From: Massilia sp. erpn
GTDB lineage: Bacteria > Pseudomonadota > Gammaproteobacteria > Burkholderiales > Burkholderiaceae_D
Length of the DNA stretch: 64,000 nt
Direction of reading: 5' to 3'
Assembly: GCF_024400215.1 (NCBI RefSeq)
Contig: NZ_CP053748.1
Span: 496,001 to 560,000 of the forward strand
The position numbers and the translations under genes were made by a program. The notes below the pieces were generated by a model. That model was not told the origin of the DNA. It was given only the letters and a program-made list of their open reading frames with translations, and searched no databases. Below, piece after piece: positions 1 through 8,884 of the stretch (the stretch's first letter is position 1; each line of letters opens with the position of its first letter).

Positions 1-61
1 GCGCCAGGGCGCAGTCCATCAATTGCTCGCGCCGCGATTCGGCGCTCATGCGTTTTTTCAT
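1..61 (-). CDS. TetR/AcrR-type regulator, 5' end only
   Basis: Only the first 20 codons lie in the window. The minus strand reads MKKRMSAESRREQLMDCALA, which resembles the start of a TetR-family DNA-binding domain, where a Ser-Ala-Glu-x-Arg-Arg-x-Gln-Leu segment leads into helix 1. A second ATG at 49 (MSAESRRE) could be the real start. Its target is unknown. It lies downstream of gap behind a terminator, so it is probably a separate transcript. Assignment rests on a short N-terminus and is tentative. Confidence 0.5.
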   Translation of the reverse strand, partial: MKKRMSAESRREQLMDCALA

Positions 62-137
62 GCGCCGATTGTAGCATGGGGCGGAAATATTCCTACCAAT
101 CGTAAGTTATTGCGGAACGCCGGGCCGGCGCCGGACG

Positions 138-176
138 TAAAAAACCCCCCACGGCGCGAGCCGTGAGGGTTTTTTC
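138..176 (-). terminator. Intrinsic terminator of the tkt-gap operon
   Basis: On the minus strand a GC-rich stem (ACGGC pairing with GCCGT, extended by the flanking C and G runs) is followed by a T run. It lies 20 bp past the gap stop codon. Confidence 0.85.
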
Positions 177-195
177 ATGATGCAAGCGCCGGGGA

Positions 196-1206
196 TTACT
201 TGGCGTTCATCAGGGCCACGGTGGTGTCCAGCATGCGGTTGCTGAAGCCCCACTCGTTGTCGTACCAGGACGAGACCTTGACCAGACGGCCCGAGACCTT
301 GGTCAGGGTGGCATCGAAGTTGGACGAAGCCGGGTTGTGGTTGAAGTCCACGGAGACCAGCGGCTCGGTGTTGTAGGTCAGGATGCCTTTCAGGGCGCCG
401 TCGGCGGCCGACTTCATCAGGGCGTTGATTTCGTCCACGGTGGTGTCGCGCTTGGCGATGAAGGACAGGTCGACGATCGACACATTGATGGTCGGCACGC
501 GGATGGCGTAGCCGTCCAGCTTGCCGTTCAGCTCCGGCAGCACCAGGCCCACCGCAGCGGCGGCGCCGGTCTTGGTCGGGATCATGGACTGGGTGGCGGA
601 ACGGGCGCGGCGCAGGTCTTCGTGCATCACGTCGGTCAGCACCTGGTCGTTGGTGTAGGCGTGCACGGTGGTCATCAGGCCGGTTTCCAGGCCGATGGCG
701 TCATGCAGGGGCTTGACCAGCGGGGCCAGGCAGTTGGTGGTGCAGGAAGCGTTCGAGATCACGGTGTCGGTCGCTTTCAGCACGCCGTGGTTGACGCCGT
801 ACACGACGGTCGCGTCCACATCCTTGCCGCCCGGGGCCGAGATGATCACTTTCTTGGCGCCGCCTTTCAGGTGGGCCGAAGCTTTTTCCTTGGTGGTGAA
901 GAAGCCGGTGCACTCGAGCACCACGTCCACGCCCAGCTCGCCCCATGGGATTTCAGCCGGGTTGCGCTGCGCGAACACGCGGATCGGATCGCCATTGACG
1001 ATCATGTTCTCGCCTTCCACCGTCACGGTGCCGGGGAATTTGCCGTGGGCCGTGTCGTAGCGGGTCAGGTGGGCGTTCGATTCGGCGTTGCCGAGGTCGT
1101 TGATCGCCACGATCTGGATGTCTTGTTTTTTACCGCCTTCGTAGAAAGCGCGCAGGATGTTGCGGCCGATACGGCCATAACCGTTAATTGCTACTTTGAT
1201 CGTCAT
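196..1206 (-). CDS. gap: Type I glyceraldehyde-3-phosphate dehydrogenase
   Basis: This is the NAD-dependent cytosolic glycolytic enzyme that oxidises glyceraldehyde 3-phosphate to 1,3-bisphosphoglycerate. The 336-residue length is normal for the family. The Rossmann motif NGYGRIGRN is at residues 8-16. The catalytic Cys155 sits in [12 protein letters not shown], and the partner His182 in TVHAYTNDQ. The start ATG has an AGGAG Shine-Dalgarno sequence 7 nt upstream. It is 32 bp downstream of tkt on the same strand and is followed by a terminator, so the two form an operon of central carbon metabolism, as is common in Burkholderiales. Confidence 0.98.
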   Translation of the reverse strand: MTIKVAINGYGRIGRNILRAFYEGGKKQDIQIVAINDLGNAESNAHLTRYDTAHGKFPGTVTVEGENMIVNGDPIRVFAQRNPAEIPWGELGVDVVLECTGFFTTKEKASAHLKGGAKKVIISAPGGKDVDATVVYGVNHGVLKATDTVISNASCTTNCLAPLVKPLHDAIGLETGLMTTVHAYTNDQVLTDVMHEDLRRARSATQSMIPTKTGAAAAVGLVLPELNGKLDGYAIRVPTINVSIVDLSFIAKRDTTVDEINALMKSAADGALKGILTYNTEPLVSVDFNHNPASSNFDATLTKVSGRLVKVSSWYDNEWGFSNRMLDTTVALMNAK

Positions 1207-1238
1207 ACATGTGCTCCTGATTAAAAAAATGGGTCTTC

Positions 1239-3236
1239 TTATGCAACCAGAACAGATTTGACTTTGGCCACCACGTTGTCCACGGTGAAGCCGAAATGCT
1301 TGAACAGCACGCCTGCGGGTGCCGACTCGCCGAAGCTGTCGATACCCACCACGGCGCCTTCCAGACCGACGTACTTGTACCAGAAATCGGTGACGCCCGC
1401 CTCGATCGCCACGCGCGGCAAGCCTTTGCCCAGCACGGCCGCTTTGTAGGCGGCGTCCTGGCGGTCGAACACATCGGTCGACGGCATGGACACCACGCGC
1501 ACGGCCACGCCCTGCTCTTTCAGGGCGGCGGCCGCCGCTTGCGCCAGTTCCACTTCGGAACCGGTGGCGATCAGCACGGCTTTGGCGTCGGCGGCATCGG
1601 CCAGCACATAGCCGCCGCGCGCGATATTGGCCACGGTGTCGGCGCTGCGTTCCTGGAACGGCAGGTTCTGGCGCGAGAAGATCAGGGTGCTCGGGCCATC
1701 CTTGCGTTTCACGGCGGCGCCCCAGGCCACCATCGATTCGACGGTGTCGGCCGGACGCCAGTTATCCAGGTTCGGGATCAGGCGCAGCGAGGAAACGTGC
1801 TCGACCGACTGGTGGGTCGGGCCGTCTTCACCGAGGCCGATGGAATCGTGGGTGAACACGAAGATCGAACGCTGCTTCATCAGCGCGGCCATGCGCAGCG
1901 CGTTGCGGCTGTAATCGGAGAAGGTCAGGAAGGTGGCGCCGAACGGGATGTAGCCGCCGTGCAGGGCGACGCCGTTCATGATGGCGCTCATGCCGAACTC
2001 GCGCACGCCGTAGTTGATGTGGTTGCCCGGCTGGCCGGAACGCACGGCGATGCACTCTTTCCAGTTGGTCAGGTTGGAGCCGGTCAGGTCGGCCGAGCCG
2101 CCCAGGAATTCCGGCAGCACCGGCGCCAGCGCCTGGATCGCGTTCTGGCTGGCTTTACGGGTGGCGATGGTTTCTTTCTTGTCCACGCAGGCGGCGATGG
2201 CCGCTTGCAGCGTGGCTTCGAAGTTGGCGGGCAGATCGCCGGCCATGCGGCGCTTCAGTTCGGCCGCTTCGGTCGGGTAGGCGGCGCTGTAGGCAGCGAA
2301 TTTCGCATCCCATTCGCCTTCGTGGGCGGCGCCCTGGGCCTTGAAGTCCCAGGCGGCGGACACATCGTCCGGAATCACGAAAGGCTCGGCGCCCCAGCTG
2401 ATGTACTCGCGCACTGCGGCGATTTCCTTGTCGCCCAGCGCGGCGCCGTGCACCTTGTCGCCGCCCTGCAGATTGGGCGAACCTTTGCCGATGATGGTTT
2501 TGCAGCAGATCAGGGTCGGCTTGTCGGCGGCCTTGGCGGCGGCGATGGCGGCAGCCACGGCGGCCACGTCGTGGCCGTCCACACTGCGGATCACGTTCCA
2601 GCCATAGGACTCGAAGCGTTTTGGCGTGTCGTCGGTGAACCAGCCTTCCACTTTACCGTCGATCGAGATGCCGTTGTCGTCGTACAGGGCGATCAACTTG
2701 CGCAGGCCGAGGGTGCCGGCCAGCGAGCACACCTCATGCGAGATGCCTTCCATCAGGCAGCCGTCGCCCAGGAAGGCGTAGGTGTAGTGGTCGACCACGT
2801 CATGGCCTGGCTTGTTGAATTCGGCGGCCAGCAGGTACTCGGCCAGCGCCATGCCGACGGCATTGGCGATGCCCTGGCCCAGCGGGCCGGTGGTGGTTTC
2901 CACGCCGGGGGTAATGTCCACTTCCGGGTGGCCCGGGGTTTTCGAATGCAGCTGGCGGAAGTTGCGGATATCGTCCATCGATACCGCATAGCCGCTCAGG
3001 TGCAGCAGCGCGTAATGCAGCATGGAGCCGTGGCCGTTGGACAGCAGGAAGCGGTCACGGTTCTGCCATTTCGGATTGGCCGGGTTGTGGCGGTGGTGGC
3101 CGCTCCACAATGCAACGGCAATCTCGGCCATGCCCATCGGCATGCCTGGGTGGCCGGAATTGGCCTTCTGTACTGCGTCCATTGCCAGCGCGCGGATCGC
3201 GTTGGCCATCTGAGTGGTAGGGAGCGTAGATTTCAT
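1239..3236 (-). CDS. tkt: Transketolase
   Basis: A thiamine-diphosphate enzyme of the pentose phosphate pathway that moves two-carbon ketol units between sugar phosphates. The 665-residue length is typical. The N-terminal SGHPG motif (27-31) and NGHGS (about 67-71) supply catalytic histidines. GDG at 157-159 begins the thiamine-diphosphate/Mg binding motif. The central pyrimidine-binding segment ([12 protein letters not shown]) and the C-terminal transketolase domain follow. It is the first gene of the tkt-gap operon. Its promoter must lie in the 151 bp shared with divergent rsmE, but I see no convincing consensus boxes there. Confidence 0.98.
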   Translation of the reverse strand: MKSTLPTTQMANAIRALAMDAVQKANSGHPGMPMGMAEIAVALWSGHHRHNPANPKWQNRDRFLLSNGHGSMLHYALLHLSGYAVSMDDIRNFRQLHSKTPGHPEVDITPGVETTTGPLGQGIANAVGMALAEYLLAAEFNKPGHDVVDHYTYAFLGDGCLMEGISHEVCSLAGTLGLRKLIALYDDNGISIDGKVEGWFTDDTPKRFESYGWNVIRSVDGHDVAAVAAAIAAAKAADKPTLICCKTIIGKGSPNLQGGDKVHGAALGDKEIAAVREYISWGAEPFVIPDDVSAAWDFKAQGAAHEGEWDAKFAAYSAAYPTEAAELKRRMAGDLPANFEATLQAAIAACVDKKETIATRKASQNAIQALAPVLPEFLGGSADLTGSNLTNWKECIAVRSGQPGNHINYGVREFGMSAIMNGVALHGGYIPFGATFLTFSDYSRNALRMAALMKQRSIFVFTHDSIGLGEDGPTHQSVEHVSSLRLIPNLDNWRPADTVESMVAWGAAVKRKDGPSTLIFSRQNLPFQERSADTVANIARGGYVLADAADAKAVLIATGSEVELAQAAAAALKEQGVAVRVVSMPSTDVFDRQDAAYKAAVLGKGLPRVAIEAGVTDFWYKYVGLEGAVVGIDSFGESAPAGVLFKHFGFTVDNVVAKVKSVLVA

Positions 3237-3387
3237 TGTGGTGTGTCGCGGAAGGTTTGGAATTCGTTGCCAGGTGTTGCATCGCGGGCGCGGCCTAAAC
3301 CGGCGCTACCTGCTGAACCTGATATTTTACCAGAGCGGGGGGCCGCGCTTTAAAATTGCGCATTCAAATCACACCGGAAAATCCGCA

Positions 3388-4110
3388 ATGCCCCGTTTTT
3401 ACTGTGCCCAGCCGCTCGCCCCCGGCCTGACCCTCGACCTGCCGCCCGAAGTGGCCCACCACGTCCACGTGCTGCGCCTGGCGCCGGGCGAGACGCTGAA
3501 CCTGTTCGACGGCCGCGGCGGCGAATACGCGGCCGTGCTGGACGAGGTCGGCAAAAAACGCGCCACGGCCACCATCGGCGCCTTCACTGCGCGCGAGGCG
3601 GAACTGCCGTATGCCGTGACCCTGGCCCAGGCCCTGCCCGAAGGCACGAAGATGGACTGGATTATCGAAAAAGCCATGGAACTGGGCGTGGCGGCCGTGC
3701 AGCCGCTGGCGGCGCGGCGCTGCGTGGTGCGCCTGTCGGCCGAACGGGCCGAGAAAAAACTGGCGCACTGGCAGGGCGTGATCGTGGCCGCTGCCGAGCA
3801 AAGCGGGCGCAACCGGCTGGCCAGCCTGGCCGAACCGCTCGAGCTGCGCGAGTGGCTGGCACGGCCGGCGCCGCAGCGCATCCTGCTCAGCCCACGCGCC
3901 GAGGCTTCGCTAGCGCAATGGGCGCAGCGCAACCCGGCGCAGGATCTGAGCCTGCTGGTCGGCCCCGAAGGCGGCTTCACCACGGAGGAGGAAGACGCCG
4001 CCATTGCCGCCGGCGCCCTGCCCCTGTCGATGGGACCGCGCGTGCTGCGCACCGAAACGGCCGCCCTGGCCGCCCTCGCCATCCTCAACGGCGCCTGGGA
4101 TCCCGCCTGA
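3388..4110 (+). CDS. rsmE: 16S rRNA m3U1498 methyltransferase
   Basis: An SPOUT-class methyltransferase that N3-methylates U1498 of 16S rRNA. The 240-residue protein begins MPRFYCAQPL, followed by a PUA-like N-terminal region (HHVHVLRLAPGE). The SAM-binding knot has the diagnostic GPEGG motif (about residue 193) and the C-terminal MGPRVLRTETA motif. The open frame extends further upstream, but family alignment supports the ATG at 3388, which leaves a 151 bp gap to divergent tkt. It converges with the AhpD-like gene and no clear terminator is visible between them. Confidence 0.95.
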   Translation: MPRFYCAQPLAPGLTLDLPPEVAHHVHVLRLAPGETLNLFDGRGGEYAAVLDEVGKKRATATIGAFTAREAELPYAVTLAQALPEGTKMDWIIEKAMELGVAAVQPLAARRCVVRLSAERAEKKLAHWQGVIVAAAEQSGRNRLASLAEPLELREWLARPAPQRILLSPRAEASLAQWAQRNPAQDLSLLVGPEGGFTTEEEDAAIAAGALPLSMGPRVLRTETAALAALAILNGAWDPA

Positions 4111-4140
4111 TATAGCTGGCGGCCCGCCGTGCGCCGCGCT

Positions 4141-4506
4141 TCACGCTGCTGCCGGCTGGGCTGCGGCCGCGGCAAATTCCTGGAAGGCCGCCATGGCGTT
4201 GGCCGCGTACATCACCGAGGGGCCGCCGCCCATATAGATCGCCACGCCCAGGGTTTCCTGCACCTCGACCTCGCTGGCGCCCAACCGCACCAGGGCCTTG
4301 GTATGGAAGCCCAGGCAGCCATCGCAGCGCGCCGCCACGCCGATGGCGAGCGCAATCAGCTCCTTGGTTTTAGCGTCGAGCGCGCCATCGGCGATGGCCG
4401 ACTTGCCCAGCTCATTAAACGCCTTCATCACATGCGGAATGCCCTGGCGCAGCGGCGCCAGATTGGCGGAAATTTCCTGCGTCAATTCACCATATTCGAT
4501 CGTCAT
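4141..4506 (-). CDS. Carboxymuconolactone decarboxylase / AhpD-like protein
   Basis: A 120-residue all-helical protein of the CMD/AhpD superfamily. The redox motif CDGC (Cys61, Cys64) is followed by His68 and preceded by Glu49, the pattern of AhpD-like peroxidase or disulfide-reducing members rather than true decarboxylases. The ATG at 4506 has an AGGTGA Shine-Dalgarno sequence and fits the family N-terminus better than an upstream ATG at 4551. It is divergent from ygaV, with a shared palindromic operator between them, so it is probably co-regulated with the ygaVP sulfur-stress pair. The substrate is unknown. The C-terminus ends in an Ala/Gln-rich tail. Confidence 0.88.
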   Translation of the reverse strand: MTIEYGELTQEISANLAPLRQGIPHVMKAFNELGKSAIADGALDAKTKELIALAIGVAARCDGCLGFHTKALVRLGASEVEVQETLGVAIYMGGGPSVMYAANAMAAFQEFAAAAAQPAAA

Positions 4507-4550
4507 CTCACCTGCTCCCGCGAAAAACCGGCCTGCCCCGTGCATGGCCA

Positions 4551-4585
4551 TCTAAATTAGCGCATACTAATTTAGATAAATCTAA
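4551..4585. promoter_or_regulatory. Putative ArsR-type (YgaV) operator
   Basis: A perfect 9-bp inverted repeat, TCTAAATTA (4551-4559) and TAATTTAGA (4568-4576), is separated by 8 bp. It overlaps a second dyad, TTAGAT (4572-4577) and ATCTAA (4580-4585). Both lie in the AT-rich gap between the divergent AhpD-like gene and ygaV. ArsR-family repressors bind AT-rich palindromes of this kind, so autoregulation by YgaV is likely. This is inferred from position. Confidence 0.7.
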
Positions 4586-4599
4586 TATACAATTCGAAC

Positions 4600-4911
4600 A
4601 TGCCAACAGATAATCCAGATCATCTTTTTCTACAGCAAAGCGCGGCCCAGGCGGCCGCCCTGCTGCGCGCCCTGGGCAACGAGCACCGGCTGCTGGTGCT
4701 GTGCCTGCTGATCGAGCATGGCGAAATGGCGGTCAGCGCGCTCAACGACTATGTCGCCCTGAGCCAGTCGGCGCTGTCCCAGCACCTGGCGCGCATGCGC
4801 GAGGAAGGCCTGGTGGCCTTCCGCCGCGAAGCCCAGACCCTGTACTACCGGATCGAGAATCCGCAGGTGATCCAGCTGGTCGGCACGCTCAAACAGATTT
4901 TTTGCCCCTAA
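4600..4911 (+). CDS. ygaV: ArsR-family sulfide/redox-responsive repressor, YgaV/BigR type
   Basis: A 103-residue winged-helix repressor. The DNA-recognition segment is SQSALSQHLARMREEGLV (about 54-71), followed by the wing. It has exactly two cysteines, Cys35 in LLVLCLL and Cys102 at the extreme C-terminus (IFCP). These are the two positions that form a sulfur-sensing disulfide or tetrasulfide in BigR, SqrR and E. coli YgaV. It carries no classical ArsR metal site. Gene order with the next gene matches E. coli ygaVP. The palindromes immediately upstream suggest autoregulation that is relieved by sulfide or reactive sulfur. Confidence 0.88.
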   Translation: MPTDNPDHLFLQQSAAQAAALLRALGNEHRLLVLCLLIEHGEMAVSALNDYVALSQSALSQHLARMREEGLVAFRREAQTLYYRIENPQVIQLVGTLKQIFCP

Positions 4912-4929
4912 ATCAACCGGAAAACCACC

Positions 4930-5457
4930 ATGTCCCTGCCTCCCCTCACGCCCGCAGCCGCCCGCCAGCAGCTGGAACAAGGCGCGCTGCTGATCGACAT
5001 CCGCGCGGCCGACGAGCATGCGCGCGAGCGCATCGCGCAAGCGCGCCACCTGCCCTTGGAGAAGCTGCTGGCCGGGACCGCCGATGCGCTGCCGCCGGGA
5101 CAAAGCGTGATCTTCCACTGCCGCTCCGGCCAGCGCACGCGCCAGCAGGCCGCCGCCTTGGCCGCCTGCGCGCCCGGCACCGCCTATGTGCTGGAAGGGG
5201 GATTGGATGGCTGGAAGCAGGCCGGGCTGCCCGTCCTGCGCGATGTATCGCAGCCGCTGGAATTGCAAAGACAGGTCCAGATCGCCGCCGGTTCCATGAT
5301 CGTGCTGGGCAGCGTGCTGGGCGCCACGCTCACGCCCTGGCTGTACCTGCTGCCCGGCTTCATCGGCTGCGGCCTGGTGTTCGCCGGCATTTCCGGCTTC
5401 TGCGGCCTGGCCCGCCTGCTGATGAAGATGCCCTGGAACCGCCGCCAGGCTGTTTAG
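4930..5457 (+). CDS. ygaP: Membrane-anchored rhodanese, YgaP-like
   Basis: A sulfurtransferase of 175 residues. The rhodanese domain (about 5-110) has the active-site loop CRSGQRT with Cys64. It is followed by two membrane segments (about 122-142 and 146-166) of the DUF2892 type, and the C-terminal FAGISGFCGLARLL and KMPWN motifs match E. coli YgaP. It begins 18 bp after ygaV and is clearly in the same operon. It probably handles persulfide sulfur at the inner face of the membrane. The bidirectional terminator follows 18 bp after the stop. Confidence 0.92.
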   Translation: MSLPPLTPAAARQQLEQGALLIDIRAADEHARERIAQARHLPLEKLLAGTADALPPGQSVIFHCRSGQRTRQQAAALAACAPGTAYVLEGGLDGWKQAGLPVLRDVSQPLELQRQVQIAAGSMIVLGSVLGATLTPWLYLLPGFIGCGLVFAGISGFCGLARLLMKMPWNRRQAV

Positions 5458-5474
5458 GCCAGCACCGCACCAAT

Positions 5475-5513
5475 AAAAAAAGCCGCCGGACTGTGAAGTC
5501 CGGCGGCTTTTTT
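5475..5513. terminator. Bidirectional terminator between ygaP and TonB receptor
   Basis: The stem GCCGCCGGACT / AGTCCGGCGGC is flanked by an A run on the left and a T run on the right, so it can act for both converging transcripts. Confidence 0.92.
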
Positions 5514-5549
5514 GCTGCGCCGCCGGCAAGCCGGCGGCACTGGGCGAAC

Positions 5550-8423
5550 TTAGAACTTGTAGTTCGCGCTCATGCGGAAGTAACGGCCCATGCCATTGTG
5601 CAGCTGGGTGTTATAGCCCTGGAAGTTGGTGGTGGTATAACGCACGTCATACGGCGCCTTGGTGTCGAACAGGTTCTTGATGTTGAACGCCAGCGTCAGG
5701 TTCTTGATGCCGGTGTAAGCATAGTTCACATCGAAGGTGGTCCAGCTCTTCACTTCGCAATCGTTCAGGTTCGGGAAGAAGTCGCTGAACTTCTCGTTAC
5801 CGCCCGGATTGGTCTTGCCGGCAGCGTCGCGGCCATAGTGGCAGAACGGCGCAGGATAGACTTCCTCATTGTTGGTACGGCGCAGCAGCGAGACCGGGCC
5901 AACATAGTTGACAGCGGCGGTCACGGCGTGCACGTCCTTGCTCCAGGTGACGGAAGCGGTGGCGCGGTTGCGCGGGTTGTCGCCAACCGAGGTAGCCCAG
6001 TCGGACAGGCCGCCGTTGGAGCCGGCGGTGTTGGCCGCCGCATCGCCAGGGTGCTCGGCGCGACGGTACTCGTGCAGGTAGCTCCAGTTCAGGCTGGAGG
6101 TCAGGCGGCCCCAGTCACCCAGCGATTTGCGGTAAGCCATTTCGAAGTCCAGACCGCTCACTTCGGTGCTGCCCTGGTTGACCCAGGCACGGTTCACCTG
6201 CAGGATAGGACCGGAGTTCGGGATCACCTTGCCGTTGGCATCGGTCACGAAGTTGGCCGGATTGTTATCGCGCACCACCTGGCCTTTCGGATAGGAGGTC
6301 GGATGGTCGATCACGGTCTGGGCGCCCAGCAGCGCGGTCTCGTTGGTCTTCTTGATGCGGTACCAGTCGATCAGGATGTCCAGATCCTTCATCGGATTCA
6401 GGATCAGGCCCAGCGAGTAGGACTTGGATTTTTCCGGCTGCAGGTTCGGATCGGATGCCGAGACGCTGGAGAAGCTCTTCGAGCAGTCGGTGCGGTCGGC
6501 GCCTTTCAGGTAGTTCTGACCGTCCGGGCAACGCAGGGTGTCGGTCGCGGTGCTGAAGCTCTGCACGCCGCCTTCGGCGATCTGCATCAGGGCCGGGGCA
6601 CGGAAGCCCTTAGCGAAGGAGCCGCGCAGCGTGACGCGCTCATTGATCACCCATTTGCTGCCAACCTTGGGCACGAAGCTCTTGGCGGTCGGGTATTTGT
6701 CGTAGCGGCCGGCGAAGTCCATTTCCCAGTTCGGCAGGAAAGGCGTGCGCAATTCGACGAAGCCCGATTTCACGGTGCGCTCGCCATCCAGGTTGGAGCC
6801 CACCAGGCCGATGATCTTGCCGGCAGCGATGAAGGAATCCGGCGTCAGGCCGATCGATTCCTGGCGCACTTCGCCACCGAAGGCCAGGCCGATATCGCCG
6901 CCCGGCAGCTTGCCGATGGTGGTCGAAGCCTTGGCGTCGATCTGCTTGACTTGGGCGAAGCCGGTGTTCACGGTGTCGTGGGTGACGTTCGGATCAGCGA
7001 TGGTGGCGGCGATCGTGCGGTTTTCGGTCATGATGCGCGCGATCTGGTCCTTGAGCATATAGCCGTAGCCGATTTCCTCGCGCTTGCTGCGGTTCCACAG
7101 CAGACCGGTTTCCCAGTCCCAGTTACCGGTCGTGCCCTTCAGGCCGACCAGGCCGCGGTAAGCCTCGTTGACGTTCTTCGAACCGCCCTGGGCATTCATC
7201 AGGCGGAAGCCGACCGCCGAACGGGCGTCGCTGAACGGATTGTCCGGGTGGCCGACCGGCAGGATCAGCTGGAAGTTCTGCACCGGTTGGCCGGCGGTAA
7301 ACACGCTGGTGGCCGAGGTCGAACGGATGGCGAGCGGCGCGCCCAGGTAGCTGCGCTCATTGCGGCTGTAGGACAGTTCGGCGAAGGCGGTGACGTTCTC
7401 GCTGACCTGCACATTGAAGCGCGACAGCACGTTGCCGTCCTTGCCGGCGCCCTGCACTTCGCGGTAGTTGTCCAGGTTGATGTTGCAGAAGGTGCGGCCG
7501 ACCAGGGTGTCGGTCGGCAGCAGATTGTGGGCGGCGATGCTGCCGGTGAGCTGTTGCGACGCGTCGCAGTTCACGCGGTTGATGACGTTGGCCCGGTCAG
7601 CATAGCTGTTATAGAACGATTTGGAACCGGGGCTACGCTCTTTGTAGAAGAAGGGCGAGGCAGTCAGCGAGCTGGACAGCGGGTTCATGCGGCCGTTGAT
7701 CGGACCCAGCAGGTCTTGCTGCACGTCGTTGCCGCTCATCAAGGTGCTGTCGCGCTTGGACACATCGAAGGAGATCAGGCCGCTGAAGCGGTTTTTCTCC
7801 AGGTCGCCGAAGCCCCACACGCCATTGACGGTCTTGCGGCGGAATTCGCCGTCGTCGTTGCCGCTGATGCTGGCGCCCAGTTCGGCACCCTTGTAGTCGG
7901 ACTTGGTGATGAAGTTGATCACGCCGGCGATGGCGTCGGAGCCGTACACGGCCGAAGCGCCATCCTTGAAGATCTCAACGCGCTCGATGGCGGAGACAGG
8001 GATGGAGTTCAGGTCGTACACCGCCGATTTGCCCTGGTTCGGGTCAGCGTAGGCGGACGAGGTGATGCGGCGGCCGTTCAGCAGCACCAGGGTGGAGGAG
8101 GAACCCAGACCGCGCAGCGAGGCGGTGGCGGCGCCGTTCGAGAAACCACCATCGGAACCGTCGACCGACGCGCCGGAGCCGAAGGCAGGAATGCTTTTCA
8201 GCAATTCTGCCACGGTATTCGCGCCGGTGGCAGCGATCTGCTTGGCGTTCACGGTCTGGATCGGCGAAGAGCCTTCCTTATCCGCGCGCTTGATGTTGGA
8301 ACCGGTCACGAAGACCTTTTGCACGGCCGGCTCAGCGGCCTGTTGCGCCATAGCGAACTGGGCGCCACCGACAGCCAGGGCGACGGCAACCACGCTTTGT
8401 TTGAGAACCAGGTTATGTTTCAA
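5550..8423 (-). CDS. TonB-dependent receptor (tandem copy 1)
   Basis: An outer-membrane, energy-coupled uptake receptor of about 957 residues. A signal peptide ends near AMA|QQ. A TonB-box-like VQKVFVTGS follows, then the plug domain (PIQTVNAKQIAATGANTV onward, with RGLGSSSTLVLLNGRR and VYGSDAIAGVINFIT). A 22-strand barrel follows and ends in the aromatic NYKF. The ATG at 8462 would add 13 odd residues. I prefer the TTG at 8423 because the paralogue downstream has the identical TTG context with a GGAGAGAG ribosome site. The protein is closely similar to the receptor at 8885-11764, including the 5' leader, which implies a duplication. The substrate is unknown. Confidence 0.93.
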   Translation of the reverse strand: MKHNLVLKQSVVAVALAVGGAQFAMAQQAAEPAVQKVFVTGSNIKRADKEGSSPIQTVNAKQIAATGANTVAELLKSIPAFGSGASVDGSDGGFSNGAATASLRGLGSSSTLVLLNGRRITSSAYADPNQGKSAVYDLNSIPVSAIERVEIFKDGASAVYGSDAIAGVINFITKSDYKGAELGASISGNDDGEFRRKTVNGVWGFGDLEKNRFSGLISFDVSKRDSTLMSGNDVQQDLLGPINGRMNPLSSSLTASPFFYKERSPGSKSFYNSYADRANVINRVNCDASQQLTGSIAAHNLLPTDTLVGRTFCNINLDNYREVQGAGKDGNVLSRFNVQVSENVTAFAELSYSRNERSYLGAPLAIRSTSATSVFTAGQPVQNFQLILPVGHPDNPFSDARSAVGFRLMNAQGGSKNVNEAYRGLVGLKGTTGNWDWETGLLWNRSKREEIGYGYMLKDQIARIMTENRTIAATIADPNVTHDTVNTGFAQVKQIDAKASTTIGKLPGGDIGLAFGGEVRQESIGLTPDSFIAAGKIIGLVGSNLDGERTVKSGFVELRTPFLPNWEMDFAGRYDKYPTAKSFVPKVGSKWVINERVTLRGSFAKGFRAPALMQIAEGGVQSFSTATDTLRCPDGQNYLKGADRTDCSKSFSSVSASDPNLQPEKSKSYSLGLILNPMKDLDILIDWYRIKKTNETALLGAQTVIDHPTSYPKGQVVRDNNPANFVTDANGKVIPNSGPILQVNRAWVNQGSTEVSGLDFEMAYRKSLGDWGRLTSSLNWSYLHEYRRAEHPGDAAANTAGSNGGLSDWATSVGDNPRNRATASVTWSKDVHAVTAAVNYVGPVSLLRRTNNEEVYPAPFCHYGRDAAGKTNPGGNEKFSDFFPNLNDCEVKSWTTFDVNYAYTGIKNLTLAFNIKNLFDTKAPYDVRYTTTNFQGYNTQLHNGMGRYFRMSANYKF

Positions 8424-8807
8424 AACTCTCTCCGCTTGAAATGCTTTTTTAATGAAGTCCATTCCGGAAAACCTAGGGGTTTGCCGAAGGAATGATCAGA
8501 ACACTACCGGCGGTAAAAATCAGTATCAAATATCAACTGTTGCATCCAGGACACAACACACGCTTGCCAAAGTGAAGTTAATGTGAATCGGCACCTTTTC
8601 TGACAAAAGAATGGAAATCAGCGCCATTCCCGTAAGAAAAATTGTTATTTATTGGTAAATTAACATTTAATATATTCCATTATGTTATGGACCAATAAGT
8701 TCATCGCATAAACTTTTTGTTACATTTTTTTACTTCAGGAAAAAAAGTTAGTTCAGTTGTTAACATTTCGCCACACAGTGCAATCCGGTGGCCAGGGCCC
8801 GTAAACG
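8424..8807. other. AT-rich upstream region of TonB receptor 1
   Basis: This stretch has no credible gene. It is markedly AT-rich next to its surroundings and must hold the promoter of the receptor starting at 8423. Its first 30 or so bases, read on the minus strand, are nearly identical to the leader of receptor 2. No clear sigma-70 boxes, Fur box or other operator could be called by eye. Confidence 0.5.
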
Positions 8808-8840
8808 AAAAATGCCGCCCGGTAGATACCGGACGGCATT
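8808..8840 (-). terminator. Terminator of TonB receptor 2
   Basis: The inverted repeat AATGCCGCCCGGTA / ACCGGACGGCATT lies 45 bp past the receptor stop. Read on the minus strand it ends in a T run. Confidence 0.85.
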
Positions 8841-8884
8841 CTGGCCAAGCGGCCGGGCGGTTGCCCGGCCAGTCCTGCCAGTGC

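Noticed and set aside
1296..3353. Long open frame antisense to tkt
   Set aside because: It is Arg/His/Gln/Gly-rich and mirrors a well-supported tkt gene; high GC makes such frames open by codon bias.
3237..3387. Sigma-70 promoter boxes between tkt and rsmE
   Set aside because: AT-rich hexamers exist, but no -35/-10 pair with acceptable spacing stands out.
4701..8495. Giant open frame running plus-strand across ygaV, ygaP and antisense to TonB receptor 1
   Set aside because: It crosses a bidirectional terminator and three well-identified genes and has biased, repetitive composition.
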